NCBI RefSeq assembly: GCF_002899675.1 | Contig: NZ_PKUU01000021.1 | Location: 62,001 to 126,000, forward strand | Length of the DNA stretch: 64,000 nt | Reading direction: 5' to 3' | Source of the DNA: Clostridium sp. chh4-2 | GTDB lineage: Bacteria > Bacillota > Clostridia > Lachnospirales > Lachnospiraceae | Shown: piece by piece, positions 15,115 to 24,575 of the stretch | How positions within the stretch are numbered: position 1 is the stretch's first letter | Layout: the number at the start of each line of letters is the position of its first letter | Notes under the pieces: generated by a model | Database searches by the model: none | What the model was told of the DNA's origin: nothing | What the model saw: the letters and a program-made list of their open reading frames with translations, nothing else | Translations under genes and position numbers: made by a program

Positions 15115-17229
15115 ATGCATTCATCCAAACAATCACCCCCTCTATGGAAAGCGATTACCTTCGGCCAATCCACCGATCTGAATTTCTGCACCGGCGTTCT
15201 GCCGGGCAAAACCGGGGTAAATGGAGTCTGGCCTGAGGATTCGGACGTCCCCCTCCCCTCCGGTTCTTCCTCTCCCGTCCAAAATGTGATCATTGAATCG
15301 AGAGGGGGAAAGATCCAGCCGGTTCATGACGGCCTCACCTTTTATTATACGGAAATACCTGCCGGGCAAAACTTTATTCTGAGCGCCCATATCACCCTTC
15401 TCCAGCTGGGCCCCGAAGACCAGACAGCGCCTAACGGCCAGGAAGCCTGCGGCCTCATGTTCCGCGATATAATCGGACCTGCAAGACAGAATCCATTCCT
15501 TCCCGGATACGAAGAATATCCTGCTGCCAGCAATATGGCTATGCTCAGTTTCGCAGCTTCCGGGAGAACGGTTAACTGCCCTTGCGTCCTGCAGGCCGGC
15601 GCCCGTTACGGAGTACACGCCCCCTCCGGCAATCCGGGAGTCAAATACCTCACCCATCCGCTGATCCCGGACATCCCCTCCATCCCCGGCACCGGCAACT
15701 GCTATCAGACGTCCATCCGCTGCACCTTAGAGCGCAGGCAATCTGACCTTATCTTTACCTATACAGATTCGGAACAGGGAAGCATAAAAACGTACCGTTT
15801 CGACGATCCAAATATTTCTTCCCATATATTAACAGAAATTGATTATAAACGGATCTATGCAGGATTTTTTGCGGCCCGCAATGCCAAACTTCTGGTGCGC
15901 AGTCCCCAGCTCATATGTTCTCCTGCCGCACCTCTCGCCCCAAAGCCTATATATCATCCGGAACCGGCAGAATCTCCGGTGATGATCCGCACCTCTTCCG
16001 ACTGGTGCTGTGGAGAAACCTACTGTCTTTCCGCGATGGCTGACCGCCGGGGAAGGCTTACGGTAAAAGCGGAGGGAATCGGTGACACCTACATTCTGGA
16101 ACTGGAGCCCGCCGCCCAGACAGAGCTTATGGTTCCGGTCAATAGAGCCCATACCACTATATCCATGTTTTTTATTGCAGAAAACGGCAGGACATCATGT
16201 GAAGAATTCACCGTCACCTGCGGTCATTTCGGTCCGGATCTTTACGTCTCCCCCCGCGGTTCTGAGTATGGAAACGGTTCCCCGGAAGACCCTCTTACCA
16301 TAAATGCCGCCGTCCAAAAGCTGCTGCCGGGAGGAACCATCCACATGGCGTCCGGGGTCTATCCTCCCATCACCATTCCCATGACCGCCTCTGGCACCTC
16401 ATCCGCCCATAAACGGATCAGGCCCGAGGGAAGTGTCCTGATCCGCCCTTTAGGCAGTCAAAAAGCTTTATTTACCTTGGATTCTAATTATTGGGAAATA
16501 GAAGATTTAGAACTGGACGGCCAAAACCAGAAGGGTTCCTGCGGTTTTCTCATTCATGGGAATTATAATACAATTACCGGCTGTAAAGTCCACCATACCT
16601 TAACGGATCACAGAGACGCAGGCTTCATGATAACAACCATACGGCCAATCAAAGCGTTCTGGCCTTCCAACAACAAGTTAATTCGCTGCGAATCATACGA
16701 AAACCACGACAAAACAGACCAGAACGCAGACGGATTTTCCTGCCGTACCGGCGCCGGGGACGGAAACTGCTTCATCCGCTGTATCTCCCATCACAATTCT
16801 GATGACGGGTTTGATCTGTACAACAACATAAACGACGGCCCCAACGGCCCTGTATTACTGGAACACTGCATCGCATTTGAAAACCACTGCAATGGCTTTA
16901 AACTGGGGGGAGAGGGGCAGGAAGCGGCGCATACGGTCAAAAACTGTATCTCCTTCAGAAATGGCTTAAATGGATTCAGCGACAATTTCAATCCTGGCAG
17001 ATTGCTGTTGGAATATAATACCGCCTACGACAATGGGCAGTTCAATTTTCTTATGCGTCCCAGCCCTTATAAAAAGGGGAGGAAGGGACAGCCTGTATCC
17101 GATTGTATCTTGGTGGGGAATGTTTCATTTCGAACTGAAGATGGGGATCGAAAAGATAGGTTAGAAAAACAGCCTTCTGACTTTACAGCTACGGAAAATA
17201 TGATAGGGAATTTTTTACATCAAACGTGA
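15115..17229 (+). CDS. Pectate lyase-like right-handed beta-helix protein (polysaccharide lyase family 9)
   Basis: 704 residues without a signal peptide, so predicted cytoplasmic. Residues 1-370 are a large N-terminal region I do not recognise. Residues 375-700 form a parallel beta-helix opening LYVSPRGSEYGNGSPEDPL. Acidic residues Asp539, Asp563, Asp564 and Asp567 (ADGF ... NSDDGFD) have the same spacing as the calcium ligands of family-9 pectate lyase Pel9A, and Lys596 (NGFKLGG) is positioned like its catalytic base. It should cleave polygalacturonate or rhamnogalacturonan oligomers by beta-elimination. GGAAGGG precedes the ATG. It is divergent from a sugar importer and convergent with rhaD. 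The stop codon lies inside hairpin repeat F1. Confidence 0.88.
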   Translation: MHSSKQSPPLWKAITFGQSTDLNFCTGVLPGKTGVNGVWPEDSDVPLPSGSSSPVQNVIIESRGGKIQPVHDGLTFYYTEIPAGQNFILSAHITLLQLGPEDQTAPNGQEACGLMFRDIIGPARQNPFLPGYEEYPAASNMAMLSFAASGRTVNCPCVLQAGARYGVHAPSGNPGVKYLTHPLIPDIPSIPGTGNCYQTSIRCTLERRQSDLIFTYTDSEQGSIKTYRFDDPNISSHILTEIDYKRIYAGFFAARNAKLLVRSPQLICSPAAPLAPKPIYHPEPAESPVMIRTSSDWCCGETYCLSAMADRRGRLTVKAEGIGDTYILELEPAAQTELMVPVNRAHTTISMFFIAENGRTSCEEFTVTCGHFGPDLYVSPRGSEYGNGSPEDPLTINAAVQKLLPGGTIHMASGVYPPITIPMTASGTSSAHKRIRPEGSVLIRPLGSQKALFTLDSNYWEIEDLELDGQNQKGSCGFLIHGNYNTITGCKVHHTLTDHRDAGFMITTIRPIKAFWPSNNKLIRCESYENHDKTDQNADGFSCRTGAGDGNCFIRCISHHNSDDGFDLYNNINDGPNGPVLLEHCIAFENHCNGFKLGGEGQEAAHTVKNCISFRNGLNGFSDNFNPGRLLLEYNTAYDNGQFNFLMRPSPYKKGRKGQPVSDCILVGNVSFRTEDGDRKDRLEKQPSDFTATENMIGNFLHQT

Positions 17230-17264
17230 AGGCATTTCGGAAAAAGCCTTCACGTTTAATGTAA
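17222..17264. repeat. GTGAAGGC hairpin repeat, copy F1
   Basis: AACGTGAAGGC and GCCTTCACGTT form a stem around ATTTCGGAAAAA, followed by TAATGTAAA. It is a single-hairpin version of the family seen at 695-803, 30788-30883 and 43681-43799. The stop codon of the lyase gene is within its left arm, so it probably terminates or protects that transcript. Confidence 0.75.
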
Positions 17265-17333
17265 ATATGGATCTATGTAAATGCCAATACAAAAACATTA
17301 GTTTTACCATTCATCAGAAGCAGACACGGAAGC

Positions 17334-17369
17334 AAAAAAACGGACGGGGAGGCATTTACCTTCCCGTCC
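17334..17369 (-). terminator. Intrinsic terminator of the rhamnose operon
   Basis: On the minus strand GGACGGGAAGG pairs with CCTCCCCGTCC (one mismatch) around a short loop and is followed by seven T. It lies about 75 nt after the rhaD stop. Confidence 0.85.
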
Positions 17370-17442
17370 AGTCTTTCAATACCGTATCTGCTCTTATTAT
17401 TGAATAACAATTTAATGCGACAGCCCATTATTTGAACAAAAC

Positions 17443-18270
17443 TTATTTTTCATATAAAAATTCTTCCGGCAGCGTCACCTTAAAATCAACTGCAAGATCC
17501 CTGAAATTCTGAGGTGTAATCGTCTGAAGTTTATTCGGCTGTATGGATAATACTTTTACAAGAATTTCAGCCGATTTCTCCACCGTATGCATCAACCCGA
17601 ATGTCAGATCGAAGTCTTCGCCGGAACAGAACATTCCGTGATGAGCCCAGATGGCAACATCATATTTTTTCATCAGTTCGCTGGTCGCAACTGCGATATC
17701 TCTTCCGCCCGGAACCATCCAGCCCACAACGCCTACGCCGTCAGGGAATACAACCGGGCATTCGGTTGCCATTTCCCACAGTTCTCTTGTGAAAACCTTG
17801 TCTTCTAAAGGAAGCACAAAAGTGAGGGCGATGGTATTGGCAGGATGCGCGTGGTAGATCACCCTGTGTTTTCCGCCTGTAGCCAGTTTTTTCACTTCAT
17901 GGTTCATCAGATGGGACGGCAGTTCGCTGGTAGGTCTTCCGCCGTTTACCAGGCCCCAGCAGATTCTGAAATTCTCGCCTTTTTCATCCACTTCAATGAT
18001 GCTGATGTTGGAAGCCGGGTCCAGAATCACGTTTCTGAAATATTTTCCGCTTCCTGTCACCAGGAAATATTCTCCGGCCAGCTGGGGAACGCTGGTGCCG
18101 ATTGGCTGCCATTCTTTCTCATTGCTTAATTCTTCTTTTACGGATTCCACTTCTTCCGCTTTCATGCGGTAGCTTAAATTTCCGCCATTTCTCTCATGCC
18201 AGTTCTGCAAAAAACCGTCATCACACATACGAATAAAACCTTTTACAAATTCTGCATCTAAAACCTTCAT
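17443..18270 (-). CDS. rhaD: Rhamnulose-1-phosphate aldolase
   Basis: 275 residues, the usual length. A class II zinc aldolase: the N-terminal HERNGGNLSYR motif binds substrate phosphate, and the zinc histidines are visible in YHAHPAN and in WAHHGMF. It splits L-rhamnulose 1-phosphate into dihydroxyacetone phosphate and L-lactaldehyde in the cytoplasm, the last step of the pathway. It is the final gene of the leftward rhaB-rhaM-rhaA-rhaD operon, 49 nt after rhaA, and is followed by a clear terminator. Confidence 0.96.
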   Translation of the reverse strand: MKVLDAEFVKGFIRMCDDGFLQNWHERNGGNLSYRMKAEEVESVKEELSNEKEWQPIGTSVPQLAGEYFLVTGSGKYFRNVILDPASNISIIEVDEKGENFRICWGLVNGGRPTSELPSHLMNHEVKKLATGGKHRVIYHAHPANTIALTFVLPLEDKVFTRELWEMATECPVVFPDGVGVVGWMVPGGRDIAVATSELMKKYDVAIWAHHGMFCSGEDFDLTFGLMHTVEKSAEILVKVLSIQPNKLQTITPQNFRDLAVDFKVTLPEEFLYEK

Positions 18271-18319
18271 GATATCCTCACATTCCGCCGCAAATCCGGC
18301 TTTTTAATTTCATTGGCAT

Positions 18320-19570
18320 TTAATTTCTCTTTAATAAAACTTCTTTCTCGTATTTCATCACTTCATCGAACCACTCTTCCTTTTCAGGAACTCCGTTCAT
18401 CTGGCAGAAATAATTCCATACATCGCCGAATGGATATGATTTTAAGCCTTCCTGCATTACCATCAGCTCTGTGAAGTTTCTGTCTTCCTGGAGTTTAGCC
18501 AGATAGCTGTCCGGACGAAGCAGGGCGAACAGCAATGCCTTCTGCATATTTCTCATGCCGGTTACCCAGGCGGAGATACGGTTGATGCTGGCGTCGAAGA
18601 AGTCCAGAGCCAGAAGAACCCGGTCAGCTCCATTTCTCACGATCTCTTTCGCAATCTCTTTTGTCTCGTCGTCAAAAAGCACCACATGATCACTGTCCCA
18701 GCGCACGGAGCGGGTTACATGAAGGGCCACTTTATCAAAGAACAGCAGCATGCTGGAAATCTTGTCGGAAACCACCTCGGTCGGATGATAATGTCCGTTG
18801 TCCAGCAGGCATAAAAGATCATTTTTAGCCGCATAATTCATGTAAAACTCGTGGGAACCTACGGTGCAGCTCTCAAAGCCGATGCCGAATACTTTAGATT
18901 CAACAGCGATTAAAACCTTGCTCTTATCATAATCGATGGAAATGATCTGATCAAGAGAATCTTTTAATCTGGCTCTCGGTGACGTTCTGTCCGCAGGGAT
19001 ATCCTTAAATCCGTCCGGAATCCAGATGTTCATCGCGCATGGAGTTTTAAGCTCTTCGGCGAAATATTCGGAAATGCGGATGCAGGCTTTGCAGTGATCG
19101 ATCCAGAATTTGCGGATCTCAGGGTCTTCACTGGAAAGAGTCGCATTTTCTGCCTTAGGATGTGAAAAGCAGGTAGGATTAAAGTCCAGTCCAAGGCCTC
19201 TTTCTTTTGCAAACTCCACCCATTTTTTGAAATGCTTTGGTTCCAGCTTATCGCGGTCTGCGAACTCTCCGTCTTCAAAAATAGCATAGCTGGCATGAAG
19301 GTTGATTCTGTGCTTTCCAGGAATCAGGCTCAGCGCCTTGTCGATGTCCGCCATCAGCTCTTTAGGAGTTCTGGCTTTTCCCGGATAATTTCCGGTAGTC
19401 TGGATGCCGCCTGATAACTGGGCTGCCCCCTCAAAGCCGTTAACGTCATCTCCCTGCCAGCAGTGCATGGAAACAGGGATGTTCTTTAATGCTTCCATCG
19501 CTGCATCTGTGTCTACGCCGATTGCCTTATAAATTTCTCTTGCTGATTCATATCTTTCCTTTGTCGTCAT
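18320..19570 (-). CDS. rhaA: L-rhamnose isomerase
   Basis: 416 residues, matching RhaA. Characteristic stretches include VSMHCWQGDDVNGFE near the N-terminus, HRINLHASYAIFED, LLCLLDNGHYHPTE and DSDHVVLFDDE, which contribute the metal and substrate ligands. It isomerises L-rhamnose to L-rhamnulose. It lies 18 nt downstream of rhaM and upstream of rhaD on the same strand, and GGAG precedes the ATG. Confidence 0.97.
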   Translation of the reverse strand: MTTKERYESAREIYKAIGVDTDAAMEALKNIPVSMHCWQGDDVNGFEGAAQLSGGIQTTGNYPGKARTPKELMADIDKALSLIPGKHRINLHASYAIFEDGEFADRDKLEPKHFKKWVEFAKERGLGLDFNPTCFSHPKAENATLSSEDPEIRKFWIDHCKACIRISEYFAEELKTPCAMNIWIPDGFKDIPADRTSPRARLKDSLDQIISIDYDKSKVLIAVESKVFGIGFESCTVGSHEFYMNYAAKNDLLCLLDNGHYHPTEVVSDKISSMLLFFDKVALHVTRSVRWDSDHVVLFDDETKEIAKEIVRNGADRVLLALDFFDASINRISAWVTGMRNMQKALLFALLRPDSYLAKLQEDRNFTELMVMQEGLKSYPFGDVWNYFCQMNGVPEKEEWFDEVMKYEKEVLLKRN

Positions 19571-19588
19571 TTCAATTCTCCTTTATTA

Positions 19589-19903
19589 TTAGTCTAAATG
19601 GAATACTGGTTTTAAATCTATGCATACGGGACTGTTGTCCTCGTTGGTTTCCATGATATCGGCCATATAATCCCACCATTTCCGGTTGATCTCGGTATCC
19701 GCCGATCTGCTCCACTTCTCTTCGTCTTCCACTTCCAGATATCCGTAGAGAACGTTGGTATCCGTATCCAGAGAGATGGAATAATTTCTTCCGCCGTATT
19801 CGTGAATCATCTCTTTCATCTCCGGCCAAAGCGCGTTATGCCGTTTCTCATATTCCTCTGCCATTCCGGGATACAGGAACATTTTAAATGTTTTTCTTGT
19901 CAT
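19589..19903 (-). CDS. rhaM: L-rhamnose mutarotase
   Basis: 104 residues from ATG 19903 (AGGAG upstream); an upstream in-frame start would add 15 basic residues without a better ribosome site. The sequence shows the RhaM hallmarks: a conserved His in KRHNALWPEM, the GGRNYSISLD strand and the EINRKWWDYMADIM helix. It interconverts alpha- and beta-L-rhamnopyranose so that RhaA receives its preferred anomer. It sits between rhaB (19 nt) and rhaA (18 nt). Confidence 0.95.
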   Translation of the reverse strand: MTRKTFKMFLYPGMAEEYEKRHNALWPEMKEMIHEYGGRNYSISLDTDTNVLYGYLEVEDEEKWSRSADTEINRKWWDYMADIMETNEDNSPVCIDLKPVFHLD

Positions 19904-19922
19904 ATGCTTTCTCCTGTTCTTT

Positions 19923-21323
19923 TTAAGCGGTGTATTTTTTAATTTCAAACGATTTAAAAATGCTTTCTCTGGCTTCTTTCAGGGAATTAAATTCTCCTGC
20001 CTTCAGCATCTGAGCCGTTAAATTGCCGATCGCAGTGGCTTCGGAAGGGCCTGCGTAAACATCCCGTTTTGTAGCCTTCGCAGTCAGAATGTTCAGATAC
20101 TCCGCATTGGAACCTCCGCCCACAATATGTATGCAGTCATAATGCTTTCCTGTGACCGCCTCGATCTCTTCCAAGGTTTTTCCATAGCAGACAGCCAGAC
20201 TGTTATAGATAACTGCCGCCAGCTCTCCGGGCGTTTCCGGGACTTCCTGTCCGCTGGCCGCGCAGGCTTCTTTTACGGCATCGATCATGCTCTTAGGCGC
20301 CAGGAAACAGTCGTCATTGCAGTCCACGATGGAAGAAAGGGTCTCTTTCGACGCCATGTCACAAAGCTCTGCAAAAGAATAGCGGTTATCCAACTCCTTT
20401 TTCACAGACTGGATCATCCAAAGGCCCATAATATTTTTCAAATACCGGAAACGGAAAAAATAGCCGCCTTCATTGGTAAAATTAGCTTTCATGCTCTCCA
20501 TGGAGCAATTGGCCGTCAGACACTCCGTGCCCATCAAAGACCAGGTTCCCGAACTGATATAGAGCACGTCCTCCTGATTGGAAGGCACTGCCACAACCGC
20601 CGAACCGGTGTCGTGGGTAGCGGGAAGCACAACCTGGCAGTTAAAGCCTACCTCTTCCTGAATCTCCGGGCTCAGCTCTCCTACCGTCGTTCCGGGCACT
20701 GACAGGGGAAGGAACAACCGTTCCGGATATCCCAATTTTTTTATCAGGCCGATATCCCATTCCATTGTCTCCGGACTTACCAGCTGGGTTGTAGTCGCAT
20801 TGGTATATTCCTGCTTTTTAATTCCGGTCAGCCGGAAGTTAAAGTAATCCGGTATCATTAACAACGCTTCTGCCTGATTCAGCTGTTCCGGATGTTTCTG
20901 TTTTAAGGCCATCAGCTGATATACGGTGTTGAATATCTGTTTCTGGATTCCGGTTCTCTGATACAGTTCTTCTAAAGAAACCAGCTTATAGACTTCTTCA
21001 TCCATTCCTTTTGTCCGCTCATCCCTGTATCCTGTGGTATTGCCGATGATCCTGTCTTGTCCGTCCAGAAGAACAAAATCCACCGCCCAGGTGTCAATTC
21101 CCATACAGTAAGGGATCTTTCCCAGTTCTTTGCATCTCTTCATACCTTCTTTGATTTCATGGAACAAGGCTTCCACGTCCCAGCACAATTCTCCATTAAC
21201 CGGGCTCATCCCGTTGGAAAACCGGTAAATCTCCTCCAGCTGCATCTTCCCGTCCTTTACTGTTCCCAACATATGACGTCCACTGGATGCTCCGATATCC
21301 ACTGCCAAATAGTATTTTTCCAT
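19923..21323 (-). CDS. rhaB: Rhamnulokinase
   Basis: 466 residues, FGGY sugar-kinase family. The N-terminal ATP motif is AVDIGASSGRHMLG. GIDTWAVDFVLLD, HDTGSAVVAVPS and the C-terminal nucleotide motif HIVGGGSNAEYLN are typical of RhaB. It phosphorylates L-rhamnulose at O-1. It is the first gene of the rhamnose operon, with AGGAG 7 nt before the ATG. The 100-nt gap upstream, after the esterase terminator, should contain the operon promoter; a TATGAT -10 near 21,360 is possible but I see no good -35. Confidence 0.96.
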   Translation of the reverse strand: MEKYYLAVDIGASSGRHMLGTVKDGKMQLEEIYRFSNGMSPVNGELCWDVEALFHEIKEGMKRCKELGKIPYCMGIDTWAVDFVLLDGQDRIIGNTTGYRDERTKGMDEEVYKLVSLEELYQRTGIQKQIFNTVYQLMALKQKHPEQLNQAEALLMIPDYFNFRLTGIKKQEYTNATTTQLVSPETMEWDIGLIKKLGYPERLFLPLSVPGTTVGELSPEIQEEVGFNCQVVLPATHDTGSAVVAVPSNQEDVLYISSGTWSLMGTECLTANCSMESMKANFTNEGGYFFRFRYLKNIMGLWMIQSVKKELDNRYSFAELCDMASKETLSSIVDCNDDCFLAPKSMIDAVKEACAASGQEVPETPGELAAVIYNSLAVCYGKTLEEIEAVTGKHYDCIHIVGGGSNAEYLNILTAKATKRDVYAGPSEATAIGNLTAQMLKAGEFNSLKEARESIFKSFEIKKYTA

Positions 21324-21422
21324 ATCATCGCTCCTAACATTTTAATCTGACTTTATCATAACTGAAAAAAGGCGAAAAAATAAGAACCTGGTTAATGAAA
21401 AACTACGTCCTTATTTGCAGAT

Positions 21423-21476
21423 AAAAAAAGAACTGGGGCAGCGGCATTCGTTCACGCCGAATGCCGCTGCCCCAGT
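21423..21476 (-). terminator. Intrinsic terminator of the transporter-esterase operon
   Basis: A nearly perfect 19-bp stem (ACTGGGGCAGCGGCATTCG and its complement) with a short loop is followed on the minus strand by a seven-T run after one purine. It separates the opp-esterase operon from the rhamnose operon. Confidence 0.9.
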
Positions 21477-21538
21477 ATAATACTGTTATATTACGTGCCG
21501 GGCCTTACACCGCCCGATATGTGATACCTGATAATCCG

Positions 21539-22885
21539 TCAATCCTTCCACTTTTCCACCACATAGTAGAGCGACTGGCTTTCCGATGCCCGGACAAACC
21601 GGTTCACCTCTTTTCCTTCTTTCGTACATTCCGTTTTCAAATCACGGTTTTCAATACAGCGTCCAAAATGTCCGTAAAACTCCCAGTCCCGCGGAACGCC
21701 GATGCTTCCCGTAAAAACATTTTTTTCCTTCCGGTTCAGAATGCAGTACTGATCCCGGAAAAAATGATATACGACCGGTTCGTCCTGCGGCGTGTTTTCC
21801 GGCACTTCCACAGAAATATTCAGCAAAACGCTGCCCGACAGGGAATTGATGGCCGTAACCTGTTTGCTTACGGTCAAATCCCCGTTTTTATATGTGATGG
21901 CGGCTTCTCCCGGATGGAGCGCCCTCACCTCGCCGGTGGGTTCAATGGTTAAAATCCCTTCCGGTTCCACCTGGTAGCCGGCATCCATATCGCTGCTCAT
22001 GATTCCATTTTCATAGAATACAACCGTATTGAGGATTGAAGGATAGCCGTTGACCGATACCGTATTTCTGCACTGAATCGCCGCCGCCTTGGGCTTTGTC
22101 TTCTCTCCGAACATCCACAGCAGTGCCATCCGGAATCTCTGGCTGAAATACTGCTCCGTATGCACTGCGTCCGGCTGGGCCAGATAGTGCAGATCCACAC
22201 CCTGTCTGTAGCCAATTCCTGAAAAAATGCGGTAAAGTTCCCTGGTATTATCCACATAGTAGGACTCGGCCATTCCACAGTCCAGCCAGATCTTCTGGCC
22301 GTAATTCCGGATGGAATTATAAAATTCATCTGACAACCAGTGAATAGCCGGAGATATCAGGCCTAACATTCCGTATATTTCATGGCGGTTCATGCCCATG
22401 CACAGCGTTACGATTCCGCCCATAGAAGAACCGGCCAGCATGGTATTTTCTTTTTCCGGCTTCGTCCGGAAATGGCTGTCTATATATGGTTTCACTTCGT
22501 CCGCCAGACATGCCTCATAGGAAAATCCCAGCCCCTCTCCTTCAAACGCATAACACGGTACATAACCTCTTCTGCCCATTTTACGGAATGGGGGCGGCGT
22601 CGTATGGGTCATCTCCCTTCTGCGGTCTTTTTCATTGCAGTCGATTCCCACCAAAATGACCGGCGGAATATACCCTGTCTGAATTAAGTCCTCCACTATC
22701 AGGTCCACGTCCCAGCGCTTTTTTCCCTTTTCGGAAAAAGCCCATTGGCCATCATGCAAATATACTACCGGATACCGCTCCTGAGACTTTTCATATCGGG
22801 GCGGGAGATAGACCCTGAGTGTTCTCCTGCTGTCTAATGCTTTTGAATAAAAGTCTGTAATTATATGTACGCTTCCCTTTCTCAT
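21539..22885 (-). CDS. Esterase-fold hydrolase with C-terminal Ig-like (Big_2) region
   Basis: 448 residues, no signal peptide. Residues 15-265 are an alpha/beta hydrolase of the Fes/feruloyl-esterase type: RTLRVYLPPRY, PVVYLHDGQ, nucleophile Ser154 in GSSMGG, and a late DAVHTEQYF histidine. Residues about 285-345 look like a bacterial Ig-like domain (LTIEPTGEVRALHPGEAAITYKNG). Members hydrolyse esters such as feruloyl or acetyl groups on plant glycans, or siderophore lactones; the substrate here is unknown. It is the last gene of the opp-like operon, 30 nt after the binding protein, which suggests that the imported solute carries an ester. Confidence 0.82.
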   Translation of the reverse strand: MRKGSVHIITDFYSKALDSRRTLRVYLPPRYEKSQERYPVVYLHDGQWAFSEKGKKRWDVDLIVEDLIQTGYIPPVILVGIDCNEKDRRREMTHTTPPPFRKMGRRGYVPCYAFEGEGLGFSYEACLADEVKPYIDSHFRTKPEKENTMLAGSSMGGIVTLCMGMNRHEIYGMLGLISPAIHWLSDEFYNSIRNYGQKIWLDCGMAESYYVDNTRELYRIFSGIGYRQGVDLHYLAQPDAVHTEQYFSQRFRMALLWMFGEKTKPKAAAIQCRNTVSVNGYPSILNTVVFYENGIMSSDMDAGYQVEPEGILTIEPTGEVRALHPGEAAITYKNGDLTVSKQVTAINSLSGSVLLNISVEVPENTPQDEPVVYHFFRDQYCILNRKEKNVFTGSIGVPRDWEFYGHFGRCIENRDLKTECTKEGKEVNRFVRASESQSLYYVVEKWKD

Positions 22886-22915
22886 TTTTCCCTTCCTGAA
22901 ATCCTGCTTTTTTAT

Positions 22916-24550
22916 CTATTCAAAATACGCTTTATTCATATACTCATAGTTTACAACTTTCATGTTCCCTTTCAGCGAAGTGTTCTGAATCTCATTCAGG
23001 CTGGCAAAGCAAAGAGGAATCCACCACATATTTTCGTTGCAGATCTTCTGGGCCTCTTTTAAGAGTTCCTCTTTTTTATCCTGGTCAAAGGTTACTTTCA
23101 GCTCATCAATGGTCTTCTGAAGCTCTTCCGTTTCGGGATCATTAGCATTCTTGGATACATTTCTTCCCCCTACAACGCCTTTTGCCGGCTCAAAATGGGT
23201 TCCATACGGAGATACAATAGGATCGCCGTTGATATTCACAAGGCGGATGCACAAGTCTTCTTTGAAATCGCCTTCCTGCATGGATGAAGAAGTCGCATCG
23301 TCATAAGTCGTGATATCCAGCGTGATACCGATTTTTGCAAGCTGGTTCTGGATTACCTCCGCAGCCCTCGTATAAGTGATTACATTGGCATTGACCATGG
23401 TTAATGTAAGTCCGTCCGGATATCCCGCCTCTGCCAAAAGCGCTTTGGCTTTATCCACATCTGCCGTGGTGAGCACGGAATTCTCTTTTAAGCTCTCGTC
23501 GTATCCCATAACGCCCGGAGGAATCAGCCCTGTCGCTCCTTTTCCCGTTCCGTCATAAGCGACTGCCGCTACGTCTTCGGTATTAATCGCATAGGCGATG
23601 GCCTGGCGGACTCTCTTATCCTTCATAATGCCGCTCTCTGATTCATAATTGCAGGCCATAAATACTACCACTACTTCGCCTCCGCTGTTGACTTTCAGGT
23701 TTTCGCTTCCCTTGTTCAGCAGATCTGCCACATCCGAATTCAGAGGATCTAAAGCTACGTCAATGGTTCCGGCTTCAAGCTCAATCATCTGAACCGACTG
23801 TTCGGAAATCAGACGGATGATCATGTTTTTGATGGCCGGTGCCCCATTCCAATAATCCTCGTTGGCTTCCAGAGTGATATTATCGCCGCTCACCCATTTT
23901 ACAAACTTATAGGGTCCGCTTCCCACCGGTTCCTGTCCGAACTTTTCTCCCTTTTCCGTCGTAGCGCTTTCCGAGAACAGGCTGACTTTTACCAGGGAAT
24001 CCAGCAGCGCGCCAAAGGAATAATTTAAGCCCACATGCACGCTGTAATCATCTGTTTTTGTCACATCGTCGAAATTAATAAAATCCAATGTGGAGCCAAT
24101 GCTGCTTCCCTTATAATGGGCAAATGTAAACACCAGATCGTCTGCATCCGCCTTGTCGCCGTTGTGGAACACGATGTCCTTTCTCAGATGCAGGGTAATT
24201 CCCAGATTGTCCTCGTCCATCTCGTAGGATTCCACCGCGTAAGGCACGATGTTGGCACTACTGCCGTCATAACGGAACAGCTGGTCAAATACCTGGCAGT
24301 ATACTCGTTTTATGGATGCGCTGTCCAAACCGGAGGGATCGAGGGTTGCCGGCTCCACGTTGCTGGCCATAATGATCGTGTCTTTGCTGGACACCGCCTG
24401 CCCGCTCTGAGCGCTGCTTTCCTTATTATCTTCGGCCTGGGCTGCGGCCGGTTCCTTTCCCTGGGACGGGGCCGGCTCTTTTGAACCGCCGCATCCAATT
24501 GTCGACAACACCAGTGCCGCTGTGAGACAAAATGCCATCACTTTTTTCAT
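22916..24550 (-). CDS. Family-5 ABC substrate-binding lipoprotein (peptide/oligosaccharide type)
   Basis: 544 residues. Lipoprotein signal with Cys20 (STIGC), an Ala/Glu-rich linker, and a family-5 binding domain: IMASNVEPATLDPSGLD, ITLHLRKDIVFHNGDKADADDLVFTF and PVGSGPYKFVKW. Such proteins bind oligopeptides, nickel, opines or, in several anaerobes, oligosaccharides. It follows the ATPase gene and precedes the esterase gene in a six-gene operon. The specificity cannot be read from sequence; the rhamnose/pectin neighbourhood hints at a plant-derived ligand. Confidence 0.9.
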   Translation of the reverse strand: MKKVMAFCLTAALVLSTIGCGGSKEPAPSQGKEPAAAQAEDNKESSAQSGQAVSSKDTIIMASNVEPATLDPSGLDSASIKRVYCQVFDQLFRYDGSSANIVPYAVESYEMDEDNLGITLHLRKDIVFHNGDKADADDLVFTFAHYKGSSIGSTLDFINFDDVTKTDDYSVHVGLNYSFGALLDSLVKVSLFSESATTEKGEKFGQEPVGSGPYKFVKWVSGDNITLEANEDYWNGAPAIKNMIIRLISEQSVQMIELEAGTIDVALDPLNSDVADLLNKGSENLKVNSGGEVVVVFMACNYESESGIMKDKRVRQAIAYAINTEDVAAVAYDGTGKGATGLIPPGVMGYDESLKENSVLTTADVDKAKALLAEAGYPDGLTLTMVNANVITYTRAAEVIQNQLAKIGITLDITTYDDATSSSMQEGDFKEDLCIRLVNINGDPIVSPYGTHFEPAKGVVGGRNVSKNANDPETEELQKTIDELKVTFDQDKKEELLKEAQKICNENMWWIPLCFASLNEIQNTSLKGNMKVVNYEYMNKAYFE

Positions 24551-24575
24551 ATGAACTACCTCCTCATTGAATGAA

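Noticed and set aside
19572..19829. Alternative leftward frame overlapping rhaM
   Set aside because: The rhaM frame carries the family motifs and a proper ribosome site; this one is a frame shadow.
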